NCBI GenBank assembly: GCA_964203055.1
Contig: CAXNKS010000001.1
Location: forward strand, 124,001-188,000
Source: Fontibacterium temperatum
GTDB taxonomy: Bacteria > Pseudomonadota > Alphaproteobacteria > Pelagibacterales > Pelagibacteraceae
DNA: 64,000 bases
Direction: 5' to 3'
Part shown: piece after piece, positions 1 through 8,718 of the stretch
Numbering within the stretch: position 1 is the stretch's first letter
Layout: each line of letters begins with the position of its first letter
Notes under the pieces: generated by a model
What the model was told of the DNA's origin: nothing
The model's input: only the letters and a program-made list of their open reading frames with translations
The model's database searches: none
Translations under genes and position numbers: made by a program

Positions 1-924
1 GAACTTTCTATTTTTGTCATCTAAAACATTAGGATAAGCGCTCTGAAGTAAATCTAATTCCAAATTTGAAATGTCGGCTTTGCCTTTGACTGAAGTGTTA
101 AGAAGATTTCCTTTTTTATCAAACTCAACATCAATTTTATTATTAGCTGTTGTTGAGAAAGATAATTTTTCTATATTTTTAGTAATATCTTCTAAGGCCT
201 CTATCTTTAAATTTTTAAATTCTTTTAATGAATTAAATTTTCCTGCTAAATTTAAATCAAGTGATGCCTTATAAGAATCTGATGATTCATTTACAGAAAT
301 TTTAGATTTATCAAAATTTAAACCTGCGGCCGATCCTGATGAAATGTTAATATTTAATTCTTTATTTTTATATTCAATATCCGCATTAATATTTTGAAAC
401 TCAGGTAGTTCATTTGAAATAATAAAAGAGGTATCTTTAATGCTGCCTAGAAACTCAATTTTTACAGTATCTTCGTTATATATTTTTAAATCGCCTTTAA
501 TAAAACCCTTCTTAACTTTGTTATCAAAGTAACTTTTCTGGTTATCTTCTAAAAAAACATCACGAATTAAATTAATACTTTTTTCAAATGAATTTTCTGA
601 AAATTTTATTTCTATAAATTTAGGATTGTAATTGCCTTTTATTGCAGAAAAAATGCCAACGCCAAAATTAGTTTGATAAATATTAGTAAGATCGCCTTTA
701 TGATAAAGCTTTGGCTGATTAAGACTAAATTTAACAGCAAAATCTTTAATATCTAAACTTACTCTTATATCTTTAAATTCTAATTTAACTTTCTTGTATT
801 GATCATTAAATCTTTTTTGAATTAAATCGTTAAAATTAGAAGTTTGAAATCCAAATGATAAAAAAGCTATAAGCGATATTAAAATTGCTAATACAATTAG
901 TAAGATTTTATTTCTTTTTAACAT
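1..924 (-). CDS. AsmA/YhdP-like envelope protein, N-terminal part (gene cut by window edge)
   Basis: The minus strand is open for 308 codons from an ATG at 924 to the window edge, so the C-terminus is missing. The protein begins with a short basic stretch and one hydrophobic segment (about residues 7-24), then a long polar sequence rich in Lys, Asn, Asp and Ile with no Cys. One N-terminal membrane anchor followed by a long repetitive periplasmic region is the layout of AsmA/DUF3971 (YhdP-like) proteins, which are thought to carry phospholipid across the periplasm. The family call is inference from architecture; no diagnostic motif is visible. The start codon overlaps the prfB stop by one base (TAATG), so the gene is probably co-transcribed with prfB. 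Confidence 0.5.
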   Translation of the reverse strand, partial: MLKRNKILLIVLAILISLIAFLSFGFQTSNFNDLIQKRFNDQYKKVKLEFKDIRVSLDIKDFAVKFSLNQPKLYHKGDLTNIYQTNFGVGIFSAIKGNYNPKFIEIKFSENSFEKSINLIRDVFLEDNQKSYFDNKVKKGFIKGDLKIYNEDTVKIEFLGSIKDTSFIISNELPEFQNINADIEYKNKELNINISSGSAAGLNFDKSKISVNESSDSYKASLDLNLAGKFNSLKEFKNLKIEALEDITKNIEKLSFSTTANNKIDVEFDKKGNLLNTSVKGKADISNLELDLLQSAYPNVLDDKNRKF

Positions 925-2019
925 TAATGAATTCCTTGATAAACGGAGGCTTCTAAAAATACTGCAATATCTCCATCTAATACTTTTTCTGGATTTGTCA
1001 CTTCGATATTAGTCCTATTATCTTTGACAAGCTGATAAGGTTGTAAAACATAATTTCTAATTTGGCTTCCCCATCCTATTTCTTTTTTAGAACTTTCTAA
1101 ATTATCTGAGTCCTTTTGTTTTTTTTGCATCTCAAGTTCATAAAGTCTAGCCTTTAACATATTCATGGCTGTTTCTTTATTTTTGTGCTGCGATCTTTCA
1201 TTTTGACACTGAGCGACTATCCCTGTTGCAATATGAGTTATTCTAACGGCGCTATCAGTTGTGTTGACATGCTGTCCACCTGCTCCACTGGATCTAAAAG
1301 TATCTATTCGAATGTCTTTTTCTAAAATTTCAATATTTACATCTTCATTCACAACCGGGTAAATCCATGCGCTTGCAAAACTAGTGTGTCTTCTCGCACC
1401 TGAATCAAATGGAGAAATTCTAACTAAACGATGCACACCAGATTCTCTTTTTAACCAACCATAAATAAATTGTCCTGAAATTTTAATAGTTGATGATTTT
1501 ATTCCAGCTTCTTCACCTCTGCTCTCGTGAATTAACTCAACTTTAAAATTATTTTTCTCAGCCCATCTTGAATACATTCTTCTTAACATCTCTGCCCAAT
1601 CTTGACTTTCTGTACCTCCGGCTCCTGCGTGAATTTCAACATAAGCATCGAGAGTATCATTTTCATTAGATAGAAAACAAAGAAGTTCAATTTTTTTTAA
1701 TTTTTCTAAATTACTTTCAAATGATTTATTTAAATCTTTAGCTAAAACCTCATCATTTTCTTTGACGGCAATATCTAAAAGATCTTTATTATCTACGTGC
1801 TCTTTAAAAATAAAATCGTAGTTATTTTTAATATCTAATAAAAAATTTCTATCTTTAATTACCTTTTCTGCATTCTTTTGATTGTTCCAGAAATCTTGAA
1901 GTTCTGTTTGCGCTGTTAGTTCTGAGATTTTTTTATCAACCTGATTTTTATCAAAGATACCCCCTTATGTTATCTAAGGATTTTCCTATTTTTTCTGCAA
2001 TATTTCTAATTTCGATCAT
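924..2019 (-). CDS. prfB: Peptide chain release factor 2, expressed by programmed +1 frameshift
   Basis: RF2 ends translation at UGA and UAA. The gene starts at ATG 2019 and reads 22 codons to an in-frame TGA (1953-1951). The +1 frame then continues to a stop at 924-926, giving 364 residues, the normal RF2 length. The stop-recognition loop (SPF, in RISPFDSGARRH) and the catalytic GGQ motif (GAGGQHVNTTDSAVRI) are both present. Low RF2 lets the ribosome shift at CUU-UGA, so the gene autoregulates. A reading frame that appears to start at 1589 is only the C-terminal part. The gene is divergent from the RNase E/G gene. Confidence 0.97.
1951..1965 (-). promoter_or_regulatory. RF2 programmed +1 frameshift signal
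   Basis: On the minus strand the sequence reads AGG GGG TAT CTT TGA, followed by T rather than the usual C. It holds the internal Shine-Dalgarno-like AGGGGG, the slippery CTT codon and the in-frame TGA at the spacing known from E. coli prfB. Skipping one T after CTT restores the frame (GAT AAA AAT CAG). The element is seen directly in the sequence; its autoregulatory role is established for the RF2 family. Confidence 0.95.
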
Positions 2020-2125
2020 TTAAAAAAATTAATTTAACGGTTTATTTATTAAATAACTAAACAACTTCTACATCGATTTGCTTAAATTATTAAGATTTAA
2101 ATAGATATTTTAACAAAGATGTTTA

Positions 2126-2131
2126 TATAAT
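2126..2131 (+). promoter_or_regulatory. Candidate -10 element upstream of the RNase E/G gene
   Basis: A perfect TATAAT lies 65 bases before the RNase E/G start, in the 176-base divergent gap shared with prfB. No good -35 hexamer sits 16-18 bases upstream, and the whole gap is so AT-rich that chance matches are expected. This is a candidate only. Confidence 0.25.
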
Positions 2132-2195
2132 AGTTAAGAAAACAAATGAATTTTATGTCATTAAAAATCAATCAAAAATTTAGGAATTTATTATT

Positions 2196-4139
2196 ATGCC
2201 CAAGGAATTACTTATCGATGCTTCGCATCCAGAAGAAACTAGAATTGCTATCAAGTCCAATAATGGAATTGAAGAATATGAATATGAAAATATTCATCGC
2301 AAAAATCTAAAAGGAAACATCTACTTAGGTAAAGTAAGTAGAATAGAACCTTCTTTACAAGCTGCGTTTGTAGATTTCGGAAACGAAAGACATGGATTTT
2401 TAGCATTTAACGATATTCAATCAGATTATTACCAAATCCCTCAAGCTGACAAAGATCGTATTAAAAAAGAAGAGGAAGAAGCTAGAGCAAAACTTTTAGA
2501 AGAAAACGATAAAGAAATTATCGAGAACACTGAACAAAGCGAAGATATTAATTTACAAGACAAAAATTCATCTAATGGAGATCAAGATGAAGAAAGCATT
2601 GGAAATAAAGCATCTAATCAAGACACTGATTCAAATGAAGAAAATCATTTTGAAGATAAACCTAAAAACAACAAAAGTTTTTACAGATTCAAAAGATATC
2701 GTATTCAAGAAGTAATCAAGCCTGGACAAATAGTTTTAATTCAAATTGTAAAAGAAGAGCGTGGAAAAAAAGGTGCGGCTCTAACAACTTTTATATCATT
2801 AGCGGGGAAATACATTGTATTGATGCCTAACACAGCAAAAGGCGGCGGGATCTCTAGAAAAATTTACAGTTCTAATGATAGAAAAAAAATGAAGGAAATT
2901 ATTAATGATTTAGAACTTCCAAAAACAATGGGGTTAATCGTTAGAACTGCTGGAGCAAATAAAACTAAAAATGAAATTAAAGACGATTTAACAAACTTAT
3001 TAGGCACCTGGGAAGAAATAAGAATGAACACTTTAAAGTCTATTGCTCCAAGTGCAATTTATGAAGAGGAAGATTTAATTGCCAGAGCAATTAGAGATTT
3101 TTATAGCAAAGACATTGATAGTATTATTGTTGATGGTGATAAAGCTTTCGAGGCTGCAAAAAAATATGCAAAGAAAATCTCAAGTACACACGCAAAAAAT
3201 GTTATAAAATATAAAGGAAAGATTCCTATATTCCATCATTATAATATTGAAAAATATTTAAATTCAATTTTTGAACCAAGAATAGAATTAAAATCTGGTG
3301 GTTATATAATTTTAAGCCCAACAGAAGCTTTAGTTTCAATTGATATTAACTCTGGCAGATCAACTAGAGAAAGAAATGTTGAAAAAACAGCTTTAACAAA
3401 CAATCTAGAAGCGGCAGAAGAGATCGCAAGACAAGTTAAATTAAGAGATTTAGCTGGTCTTATAGTTATCGATTTTATCGATATGGAAAACTATTCAAAT
3501 AAAAGATTAGTTGAGAGAAAATTAAGAGAGTCATTAAAAAATGATAAAGCAAGAATTCAATTTGGAAGAATAAGTAACTTTGGTCTTCTTGAAATGACAA
3601 GACAAAGACTAAGAGAAAGCTCAATTAAATGGGAAATTCAGTTATCCGTTGATTCATTCGCGCTTAAAATTCTTAAATTATTAGAAGAACGAGCATTCAG
3701 TGATGAAAAAATTAAAATTATAGATGTGAGTTTATCTAAAAAAATAATTGATATTTTAAATAATACTTATTCAACTGAACTTAAATTTTTTAAAGATAAG
3801 TATAAATTCAAAATTAATTTAGTTCAAAATGCTGAATTTTTAAGCCAAGAATTTTTATTTAGTTTTTATGACGTTAAGAAGAAACTAATTAGTGAATTTA
3901 ATGGCACTGAAGTTAAGGAAGACACTTCAGTAAAAGAAAAACCTGAATTAAAAGAAAAAGCTGAAAACTTTACTAAAGAGGATGTTAAAGAGAATTCAGA
4001 AAAAAAAGAAGAAAGTATTGATCCAAAAAAACGTGAGAGTTATAAAACTAAAAGAAAAAAATTCTTTAATAAAAATAGATTTAAAGACAATAAAAAACCT
4101 AAAAAGAAGGAAGCTTCACCTAGTAAAGAAATAAGTTAA
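2196..4139 (+). CDS. rne: Ribonuclease E/G family endoribonuclease (cysteine-free)
   Basis: A 647-residue single-strand-specific endoribonuclease of the RNase E/G family, which processes rRNA and turns over mRNA. It has an S1 RNA-binding region (about residues 36-205) interrupted by a long acidic low-complexity insert (about 88-155), as in alphaproteobacterial RNase E. The catalytic aspartates lie in SIDINSGR (D383) and VIDFIDM (D426), and the EMTRQR motif is at about 466-471. The C-terminal tail (about 555-647) is Lys/Glu-rich and disordered-looking, a likely RNA- or partner-binding region. The CPxCxGxG zinc-link of E. coli RNase E is missing directly after EMTRQRLRESS, and I find no cysteine in the whole protein. 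The gene ends against thiG, tail to tail with no gap. Confidence 0.93.
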   Translation: MPKELLIDASHPEETRIAIKSNNGIEEYEYENIHRKNLKGNIYLGKVSRIEPSLQAAFVDFGNERHGFLAFNDIQSDYYQIPQADKDRIKKEEEEARAKLLEENDKEIIENTEQSEDINLQDKNSSNGDQDEESIGNKASNQDTDSNEENHFEDKPKNNKSFYRFKRYRIQEVIKPGQIVLIQIVKEERGKKGAALTTFISLAGKYIVLMPNTAKGGGISRKIYSSNDRKKMKEIINDLELPKTMGLIVRTAGANKTKNEIKDDLTNLLGTWEEIRMNTLKSIAPSAIYEEEDLIARAIRDFYSKDIDSIIVDGDKAFEAAKKYAKKISSTHAKNVIKYKGKIPIFHHYNIEKYLNSIFEPRIELKSGGYIILSPTEALVSIDINSGRSTRERNVEKTALTNNLEAAEEIARQVKLRDLAGLIVIDFIDMENYSNKRLVERKLRESLKNDKARIQFGRISNFGLLEMTRQRLRESSIKWEIQLSVDSFALKILKLLEERAFSDEKIKIIDVSLSKKIIDILNNTYSTELKFFKDKYKFKINLVQNAEFLSQEFLFSFYDVKKKLISEFNGTEVKEDTSVKEKPELKEKAENFTKEDVKENSEKKEESIDPKKRESYKTKRKKFFNKNRFKDNKKPKKKEASPSKEIS

Positions 4140-4910
4140 TTACTCAATAAGTCCTTCAAATGGACTTGATGGATTTGCAGTTACTTTCTTTTTAATCCTT
4201 CCTGCAATAAAGGATTTTCTTCCTGCTATCACCGCATCTTTCATAGCCTCAGCCATTAATATTGGATTTTTTGCCTCCGCTACTGCGGTATTAACTAAAA
4301 CACCATCACAGCCTAATTCCATTGCTATAGCCGCATCTGATGCGCACCCTATTCCAGCATCAACAATAACTGGTACTTTGGATTGGGTCTTAATTATTGA
4401 GATATTAAATCTATTTTGAATACCTCTTCCTGATCCTATGAGTGATCCTAATGGCATAATAGCTGCAGCACCCATATCTTCTAATTGTTTGCAAAGTATA
4501 GGGTCATCTGATGTGTAAACCATTACTTCAAAATTTTCTTTTTTTAAAACTTTTAAAGCCTCTATAGTTTCAATCATATTTGGATATAAAGTTTCTTTAT
4601 CTCCAAGCACTTCTAATTTTACAAGATTCCAACCTCCTGCATCTCTTGCTAATCTTAAAGTTCTTAATGCTTCTTCCGCTGTATAACAGCCCGCTGTATT
4701 TGGAAGATAAACAATTTTTTTAGGATCTAAGAAATCAACCAACATTGGTTCTTTTGGATTTGTAACGTTCACTCTTCTTACTGCAACAGTTACAATTTCG
4801 ACTTCTGCAGCTTTAATAGCTTGTGCAGTTTCTTCAAAACTTTTATATTTTCCAGTACCAAGAATAAGACGAGACTTATATTTTTTTCCAGAAATAATTA
4901 AATCTTCCAA
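4140..4910 (-). CDS. thiG: Thiazole synthase
   Basis: ThiG (256 residues) condenses 1-deoxy-D-xylulose 5-phosphate, dehydroglycine and ThiS-thiocarboxylate sulfur into the thiazole phosphate of thiamin. The TIM-barrel family motifs are clear: LILGTGKYKSFEE near the N-terminus, VTVAVRR, the lysine region NLVKLEVLGD carrying the imine-forming Lys, PVIVDAGIGCASDAA, and GVLVNTAVAEAKNP near the C-terminus. It starts one base after the thiS stop, so the two are translated together. No TPP riboswitch is visible upstream of the pair, since the region before thiS is short and runs into aroQ. Confidence 0.96.
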   Translation of the reverse strand: MEDLIISGKKYKSRLILGTGKYKSFEETAQAIKAAEVEIVTVAVRRVNVTNPKEPMLVDFLDPKKIVYLPNTAGCYTAEEALRTLRLARDAGGWNLVKLEVLGDKETLYPNMIETIEALKVLKKENFEVMVYTSDDPILCKQLEDMGAAAIMPLGSLIGSGRGIQNRFNISIIKTQSKVPVIVDAGIGCASDAAIAMELGCDGVLVNTAVAEAKNPILMAEAMKDAVIAGRKSFIAGRIKKKVTANPSSPFEGLIE

Positions 4911-5114
4911 TTAACCCCCTCCGATAAAGTGAACAATTTCAACTCGATCTTTAGCTGATAAAATTTTTTTAACATAATTATCTCTTGGCACCACTTCTTC
5001 ATTAATTTCTATAGCTACTTTTTTTTCTGAAAGGGACAATGTCTCTAATAAAGAAATTATATTAGTTTTTTCTTTTATATTATGAGGTTTTCCGTTCAAA
5101 ATGATTTGTATCAT
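4911..5114 (-). CDS. thiS: Sulfur carrier protein ThiS
   Basis: A 67-residue ubiquitin-fold sulfur carrier. It starts MIQIILNGKPHNI and ends VEIVHFIGGG, giving the C-terminal Gly-Gly that is adenylated and thiocarboxylated to deliver sulfur to ThiG. The tail carries one more Gly than a plain GG end. The gene directly precedes thiG with no spacer. Its start lies 46 bases from the divergent aroQ start, so both promoters must fit into a very short space. Confidence 0.9.
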   Translation of the reverse strand: MIQIILNGKPHNIKEKTNIISLLETLSLSEKKVAIEINEEVVPRDNYVKKILSAKDRVEIVHFIGGG

Positions 5115-5159
5115 GTTGGATTTAAGCTGTTTTTAAATTATAACATATCATTTTCTTAT

Positions 5160-5600
5160 ATGAATATAGTAATTATTAACGGTCCAAATCTTAATCTTTT
5201 AGGCGAAAGAGAGCCGAAGATTTACGGCAAAGAAACTCTTAAATCGATTGAGAAAAAATGCAAAGAACATGCTAAAAAAAATAAAATTAAAATAGATTTT
5301 TTTCAGTCTAATATTGAGGGTGAGATCGTAACTAAAATTCAAAAATCTAGAGATAAATTTGATGGCTTAATAATTAATGCTGCAGCTTTTACCCATACAT
5401 CGGTTGCAATATTAGATGCTTTAAATCTTGTGAAAATACCTAAAATAGAAATTCACATTTCTAATATCTTTCATAGAGAAGAATTTCGTCACAAATCATT
5501 GATTAGTGGAGCTGTTAATGGTCTGATTTGCGGTTTAGGATCTTATGGGTATATTTTATCAATAGACGCTATTAAAAAAATAATTAAAGATAATAAATAA
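5160..5600 (+). CDS. aroQ: 3-dehydroquinate dehydratase, type II
   Basis: AroQ (146 residues) dehydrates 3-dehydroquinate to 3-dehydroshikimate in the shikimate pathway. The start is set at ATG 5160 (MNIVIINGPNLNLLGEREP), because an in-frame ATG 78 bases upstream would add a non-conserved leader and bring the length off the usual 145-150. Visible motifs are the NGPNLNLLG loop, the active-site lid residues around REPKIYG, NAAAFTHTSVAI, EIHISNIFHREEFRH and the C-terminal GLGSYGYILSIDA. The stop overlaps the accB start by one base (TAATG), so aroQ-accB-accC form one operon. Confidence 0.96.
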   Translation: MNIVIINGPNLNLLGEREPKIYGKETLKSIEKKCKEHAKKNKIKIDFFQSNIEGEIVTKIQKSRDKFDGLIINAAAFTHTSVAILDALNLVKIPKIEIHISNIFHREEFRHKSLISGAVNGLICGLGSYGYILSIDAIKKIIKDNK

Positions 5601-6043
5601 TGAAAATAGACAAAAAAATTATTAAAGAACTTTCTGATTATTTAGATGAGTTTAATCTAACTGAGATTGAATATTCTGAAAATAACGTAAAGTATAAAGT
5701 TAGCAAGTCTAGCAAAGGCGTTGTTCATGAACAGATAGTATCTACTGGTAATCAACCAAGATCATCTTCTCCTGGTTCTTCGACAGTTGCTACTGATAAT
5801 ATAAATAAAGCTAATATTATAAAGTCACCTATGGTGGGAACTGCTTATTTAGCTCCAGAACCTGGCGCAAAACCCTTTATCACAGTTGGGGCTAATATTA
5901 AAAAAGGCCAAACAATTATTATTATCGAGGCAATGAAAACTATGAACCATGTCCCATCCACTAAAGATGGCGTGGTTAAGAAAATATTAGTAACCGATGG
6001 TGAAGCGGTAGAATTTGATCAGGACTTAATCCTAGTCGAGTAA
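5600..6043 (+). CDS. accB: Biotin carboxyl carrier protein of acetyl-CoA carboxylase
   Basis: AccB (147 residues) carries CO2 on biotin between biotin carboxylase and carboxyltransferase at the first step of fatty acid synthesis. It has an N-terminal domain (1-40), a flexible Ser/Pro/Thr-rich linker (about 45-70) and a C-terminal biotinyl domain. The biotinylated lysine is K113 in EAMKTMNHV. The usual Met or Leu two residues after the lysine is shifted (KTM rather than KM or KL), which is common in this family. The gene abuts accC with no gap. Confidence 0.96.
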   Translation: MKIDKKIIKELSDYLDEFNLTEIEYSENNVKYKVSKSSKGVVHEQIVSTGNQPRSSSPGSSTVATDNINKANIIKSPMVGTAYLAPEPGAKPFITVGANIKKGQTIIIIEAMKTMNHVPSTKDGVVKKILVTDGEAVEFDQDLILVE

Positions 6044-7385
6044 ATGATTAAAAAAATACTTATAGCAAATAGAGGCGAGATAGCCGTACGAGTAATACGA
6101 GCTTGTAAAGAACTTGAGATAGCAACAGTTGCAGTACACTCAACTGCTGACAATGAGTCTATGCACGTTAGATTAGCCGATGAAAGTATATGTATTGGAT
6201 CTCAAAAAGCTCAAGATAGTTATTTAAATATTCCCTCTTTAATATCGGCAATAGAGATTACAGGCGCAGATGCTGTTCATCCTGGCTATGGCTTTCTTGT
6301 CTGAGAACTATAAATTTGCAGAAATTTTAGAACAACACAAAATTAAGTTTATAGGTCCAAGCTCAGAGCTTATTAGAAAAATGGGCGATAAAATTGAAGC
6401 TAAAAAAATAGCAAAAAGTTTAGGGCTTCCAATTGTGTCTGGTTCTGAAACAGGAATAAAAGATATTAGTGAAGCTATAAAAATATCTAAAGAAATAGGT
6501 TTTCCAGTGCTTATTAAAGCTGCTGGTGGTGGTGGTGGTAAAGGGATGAGAATTGTTCATTCTGAAGATAAATTAGAGGAAAATATTAAAATTGCACAAA
6601 CAGAAGCTAAGAAATTCTTCAATAATGATGAAGTTTTTATCGAAAAGTTTTTTGAAAACCCAAGACATATAGAAGTTCAAATTTTATCAGATGGTAAAGA
6701 TAATACGGTTCATTTAGGAGAAAGAGACTGTTCTGTTCAAAGAAGATATCAAAAAATAATAGAAGAAAGTCCATGTCCAGTTATTAATGATGAACAAAGA
6801 AAATACTTACTAGATGTTTCTGTAAACGCTATTTCAAAACTTGGCTATGAAGGAGCTGGAACACTTGAATTTATTTATGATAAAGGAAAATTTTATTTTT
6901 TAGAGATGAATACCAGATTGCAAGTAGAACATCCCGTTACAGAAGAAGTTACTGGAATAGATCTTGTTAAACGACAAATTGAAATAGCATCAACGGGTAA
7001 ATTAAATTTACAGCAAAAAGATATTACATTTTTTGGCCATGCAATTGAATGTAGAATAAATGCTGAAGATCCAAGTAAAGATTTTTTACCAAGCGCTGGT
7101 ACAATAAAAACTTATAATCAACCTTCAGGTCCAGGAACAAGAGTTGATAGCTGTGTGTTTCAAGGATGTAAAATTCCCCCTTATTATGACAGTTTAGTTG
7201 CAAAACTCATTTGCCATGGCAGAGATAGAGCCTCTGCAATTTCTAGATTAAAAAGATCTTTAGATGAGTTTGTTATTGAGGGAGTGAGCACAACAATCGA
7301 TCTTCATAAAAAAATATTAAGAAATGAAGATTTTGTTAATTCGAAATACGATGTGAATTGGCTATCAAAAACTAAATTTTATTAG
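6044..7385 (+). CDS. accC: Biotin carboxylase, interrupted by a one-base insertion
   Basis: AccC carboxylates the biotin on AccB using ATP and bicarbonate. The N-terminal part (KKILIANRGEIAVRVIRACK) runs to HPGYGFLV-stop at 6303. The continuation (LSENYKFAEILEQHKIKF) is in the next frame. Removing one base at about 6299 restores the conserved HPGYGFLSEN and gives 446 residues, the usual size. ATP-grasp motifs follow in the second part: AAGGGGGKGMR, FIEKF, HLGERDCSVQRR, and LEMNTRLQVEHPVTE with the catalytic Arg. The gene is essential in most bacteria, so a sequencing or assembly error is likelier than a real null. Confidence 0.95.
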
Positions 7386-7387
7386 TT

Positions 7388-7747
7388 TTAAGGACGCCAA
7401 CTTTCGTAATCAGCTTTAGACTGTGACTTATATTTGTTTGGATTATAAGCATCTTCAGTTCCTGTCTTGTTTTCTTGATGATCTTTCTGCCATCCATACT
7501 TTGAAAATTCATCCTTGTTTGGAATCTCTTTAATTAAATGATGAATCCATGCATGCCATTCTGGTGGAATTTTAGTAGCTTCTACTTCTGAATTAAAGAT
7601 AACCCATCTTCTATCGTTGTTATCAACATAATATTTATTTTGAGAATCATCGATACCAACAAGTTTTCCAAAAAATAGTGTATTTAAAAAAGTTCCAATA
7701 GTCTGACCGTTCCACCAAGTAAAAATAATTTTAAGAAATTTAATCAT
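7388..7747 (-). CDS. NDUFA12-family complex I accessory protein
   Basis: A 119-residue protein that resembles the NDUFA12/B17.2 accessory subunit of NADH:ubiquinone oxidoreductase, found in alphaproteobacteria and mitochondria. It opens with a hydrophobic aromatic segment (IIFTWWNGQTIGTFLNTLFF), then the family signature GKLVGIDDSQNKYYVDN, DRRWVIF and IPPEWHAWIHH. The C-terminus (about 85-119) is polar and probably flexible. It converges on accC with a two-base gap and stands alone on its strand; no other complex I gene is in the window. Confidence 0.85.
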   Translation of the reverse strand: MIKFLKIIFTWWNGQTIGTFLNTLFFGKLVGIDDSQNKYYVDNNDRRWVIFNSEVEATKIPPEWHAWIHHLIKEIPNKDEFSKYGWQKDHQENKTGTEDAYNPNKYKSQSKADYESWRP

Positions 7748-7797
7748 TATAAAAATTTATATTTTTTAAGATATCCACAAAAATTTTCTATTTCAAG

Positions 7798-7826
7798 TTG
7801 TCTGTTTTTAACTAGACACTTATTAC
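7798..7826 (+). promoter_or_regulatory. Weak candidate promoter before the TSCPD-like gene
   Basis: TTGTCT and TATTAC are separated by 17 bases, about 47 bases before the start at 7873, in a 125-base gap between divergent genes. Each hexamer matches the sigma-70 consensus at four of six positions. In DNA this AT-rich the match is only suggestive. Confidence 0.25.
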
Positions 7827-7872
7827 AGATTAAAATAGTGATTTAAAATCATTAAATTTTAAGAATAAAAAA

Positions 7873-8718
7873 ATGTCCAAATATATTGCTGAAAGTTTCT
7901 ATACCTGCTTATTTAAAATTACTCATAATTTACAAGAATTAACTAACGAAGCTCTTCAAGAAATTGATACTAGAAAAGATGGAAAAGTTGAGGTTTTAGA
8001 CGTTAAATTTAATAAAAGAAAAACTAAATCATTAGCTGAAATACAGGCTAATAAAACTCTAAGTAAAGAACAGGAACTTAAAGAAATCTCCAGTCAAAAA
8101 ATTAGTGAAGATATAACTTCTAGTATTTTTAATAATATTAAAGATAACAAAACATCATCTTTGTCTATTGAGAACAAAGCTTTCAGTGAAAGAAGAAAAA
8201 TGCCTGATCGCAGAAAAGGTTACATTCAAAAAGCCATGATTGGTGATCATAAAGTTTATTTGCATATCGGTGAATATGACGATGGTAGAGTTGGTGAAAT
8301 ATTTATTGATACGAATAAAGAAGGAGAGCTCGTAAAATCTTTAATGAATAATTTTGCAATCGCAATATCATTGGGTTTGCAATATGGCGTTCCACTAGAA
8401 GAATATGTTGACGCTTTCATTAATACCAAATTTGAACCTTCTGGAAAAATTAAAGGTAATGATAGAATTTTATCAGCTTCTTCAATTTTAGATTATCTAT
8501 TTAGAGAGCTTGCAATTTCTTATCTTGGAAGAGAAGATCTAGCACACACTCCTTCTATTAAAAAAACTGATCAAGCAGAAGATACTGAAGAAAATGCTCA
8601 GCTTATTGATGTTCTTAAAAATATCACAAGCAAAGGGTTCTTAAGAAATCAATACAAAGAAAAATTAGTAGATCTAAGTAATATTAGATTAAATATTAAG
8701 AGCAAAAAAATAAATTAG
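7873..8718 (+). CDS. Stand-alone protein like the C-terminal (TSCPD) domain of B12-dependent ribonucleotide reductase
   Basis: The 281-residue protein has a variable Lys/Ser-rich N-terminal half (about 1-105), then a region that closely resembles the C-terminal end of adenosylcobalamin-dependent reductase NrdJ: RKMPDRRKGYIQKA, VYLHIGEYDDGRVGEIFID, NNFAIAISLGLQYGVPLEEY, FEPSGKIKGNDRI and SILDYLFRELAISYLGR. None of the reductase barrel, active-site cysteines or glycyl/cobalamin parts is present, and there is no nrdJ upstream. It cannot therefore be a reductase itself; a regulatory or nucleotide-binding role is speculation. The start is the first ATG after the divergent gap. It overlaps the end of aspS by four bases. 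Confidence 0.75.
   Translation: MSKYIAESFYTCLFKITHNLQELTNEALQEIDTRKDGKVEVLDVKFNKRKTKSLAEIQANKTLSKEQELKEISSQKISEDITSSIFNNIKDNKTSSLSIENKAFSERRKMPDRRKGYIQKAMIGDHKVYLHIGEYDDGRVGEIFIDTNKEGELVKSLMNNFAIAISLGLQYGVPLEEYVDAFINTKFEPSGKIKGNDRILSASSILDYLFRELAISYLGREDLAHTPSIKKTDQAEDTEENAQLIDVLKNITSKGFLRNQYKEKLVDLSNIRLNIKSKKIN

Noticed and set aside
3900..4139. Low-complexity Lys/Glu-rich end of the RNase E/G gene as a DNA repeat
   Set aside because: It is in frame and typical of the disordered C-terminal tails of RNase E; there is no DNA-level repeat unit.
4911..5160. TPP riboswitch for thiS-thiG
   Set aside because: The space between thiS and aroQ starts is about 45 bases, too short, and no thi-box motif is seen.
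6290..6304. Programmed frameshift within accC
   Set aside because: No slippery sequence, Shine-Dalgarno-like stimulator or conserved hairpin accompanies it, and the family has no such event; one extra G explains it.
7771..7779. DnaA-box-like ATATCCACA upstream of the TSCPD-like gene
   Set aside because: One mismatch to the consensus in an AT-rich gap, single and in no meaningful context.
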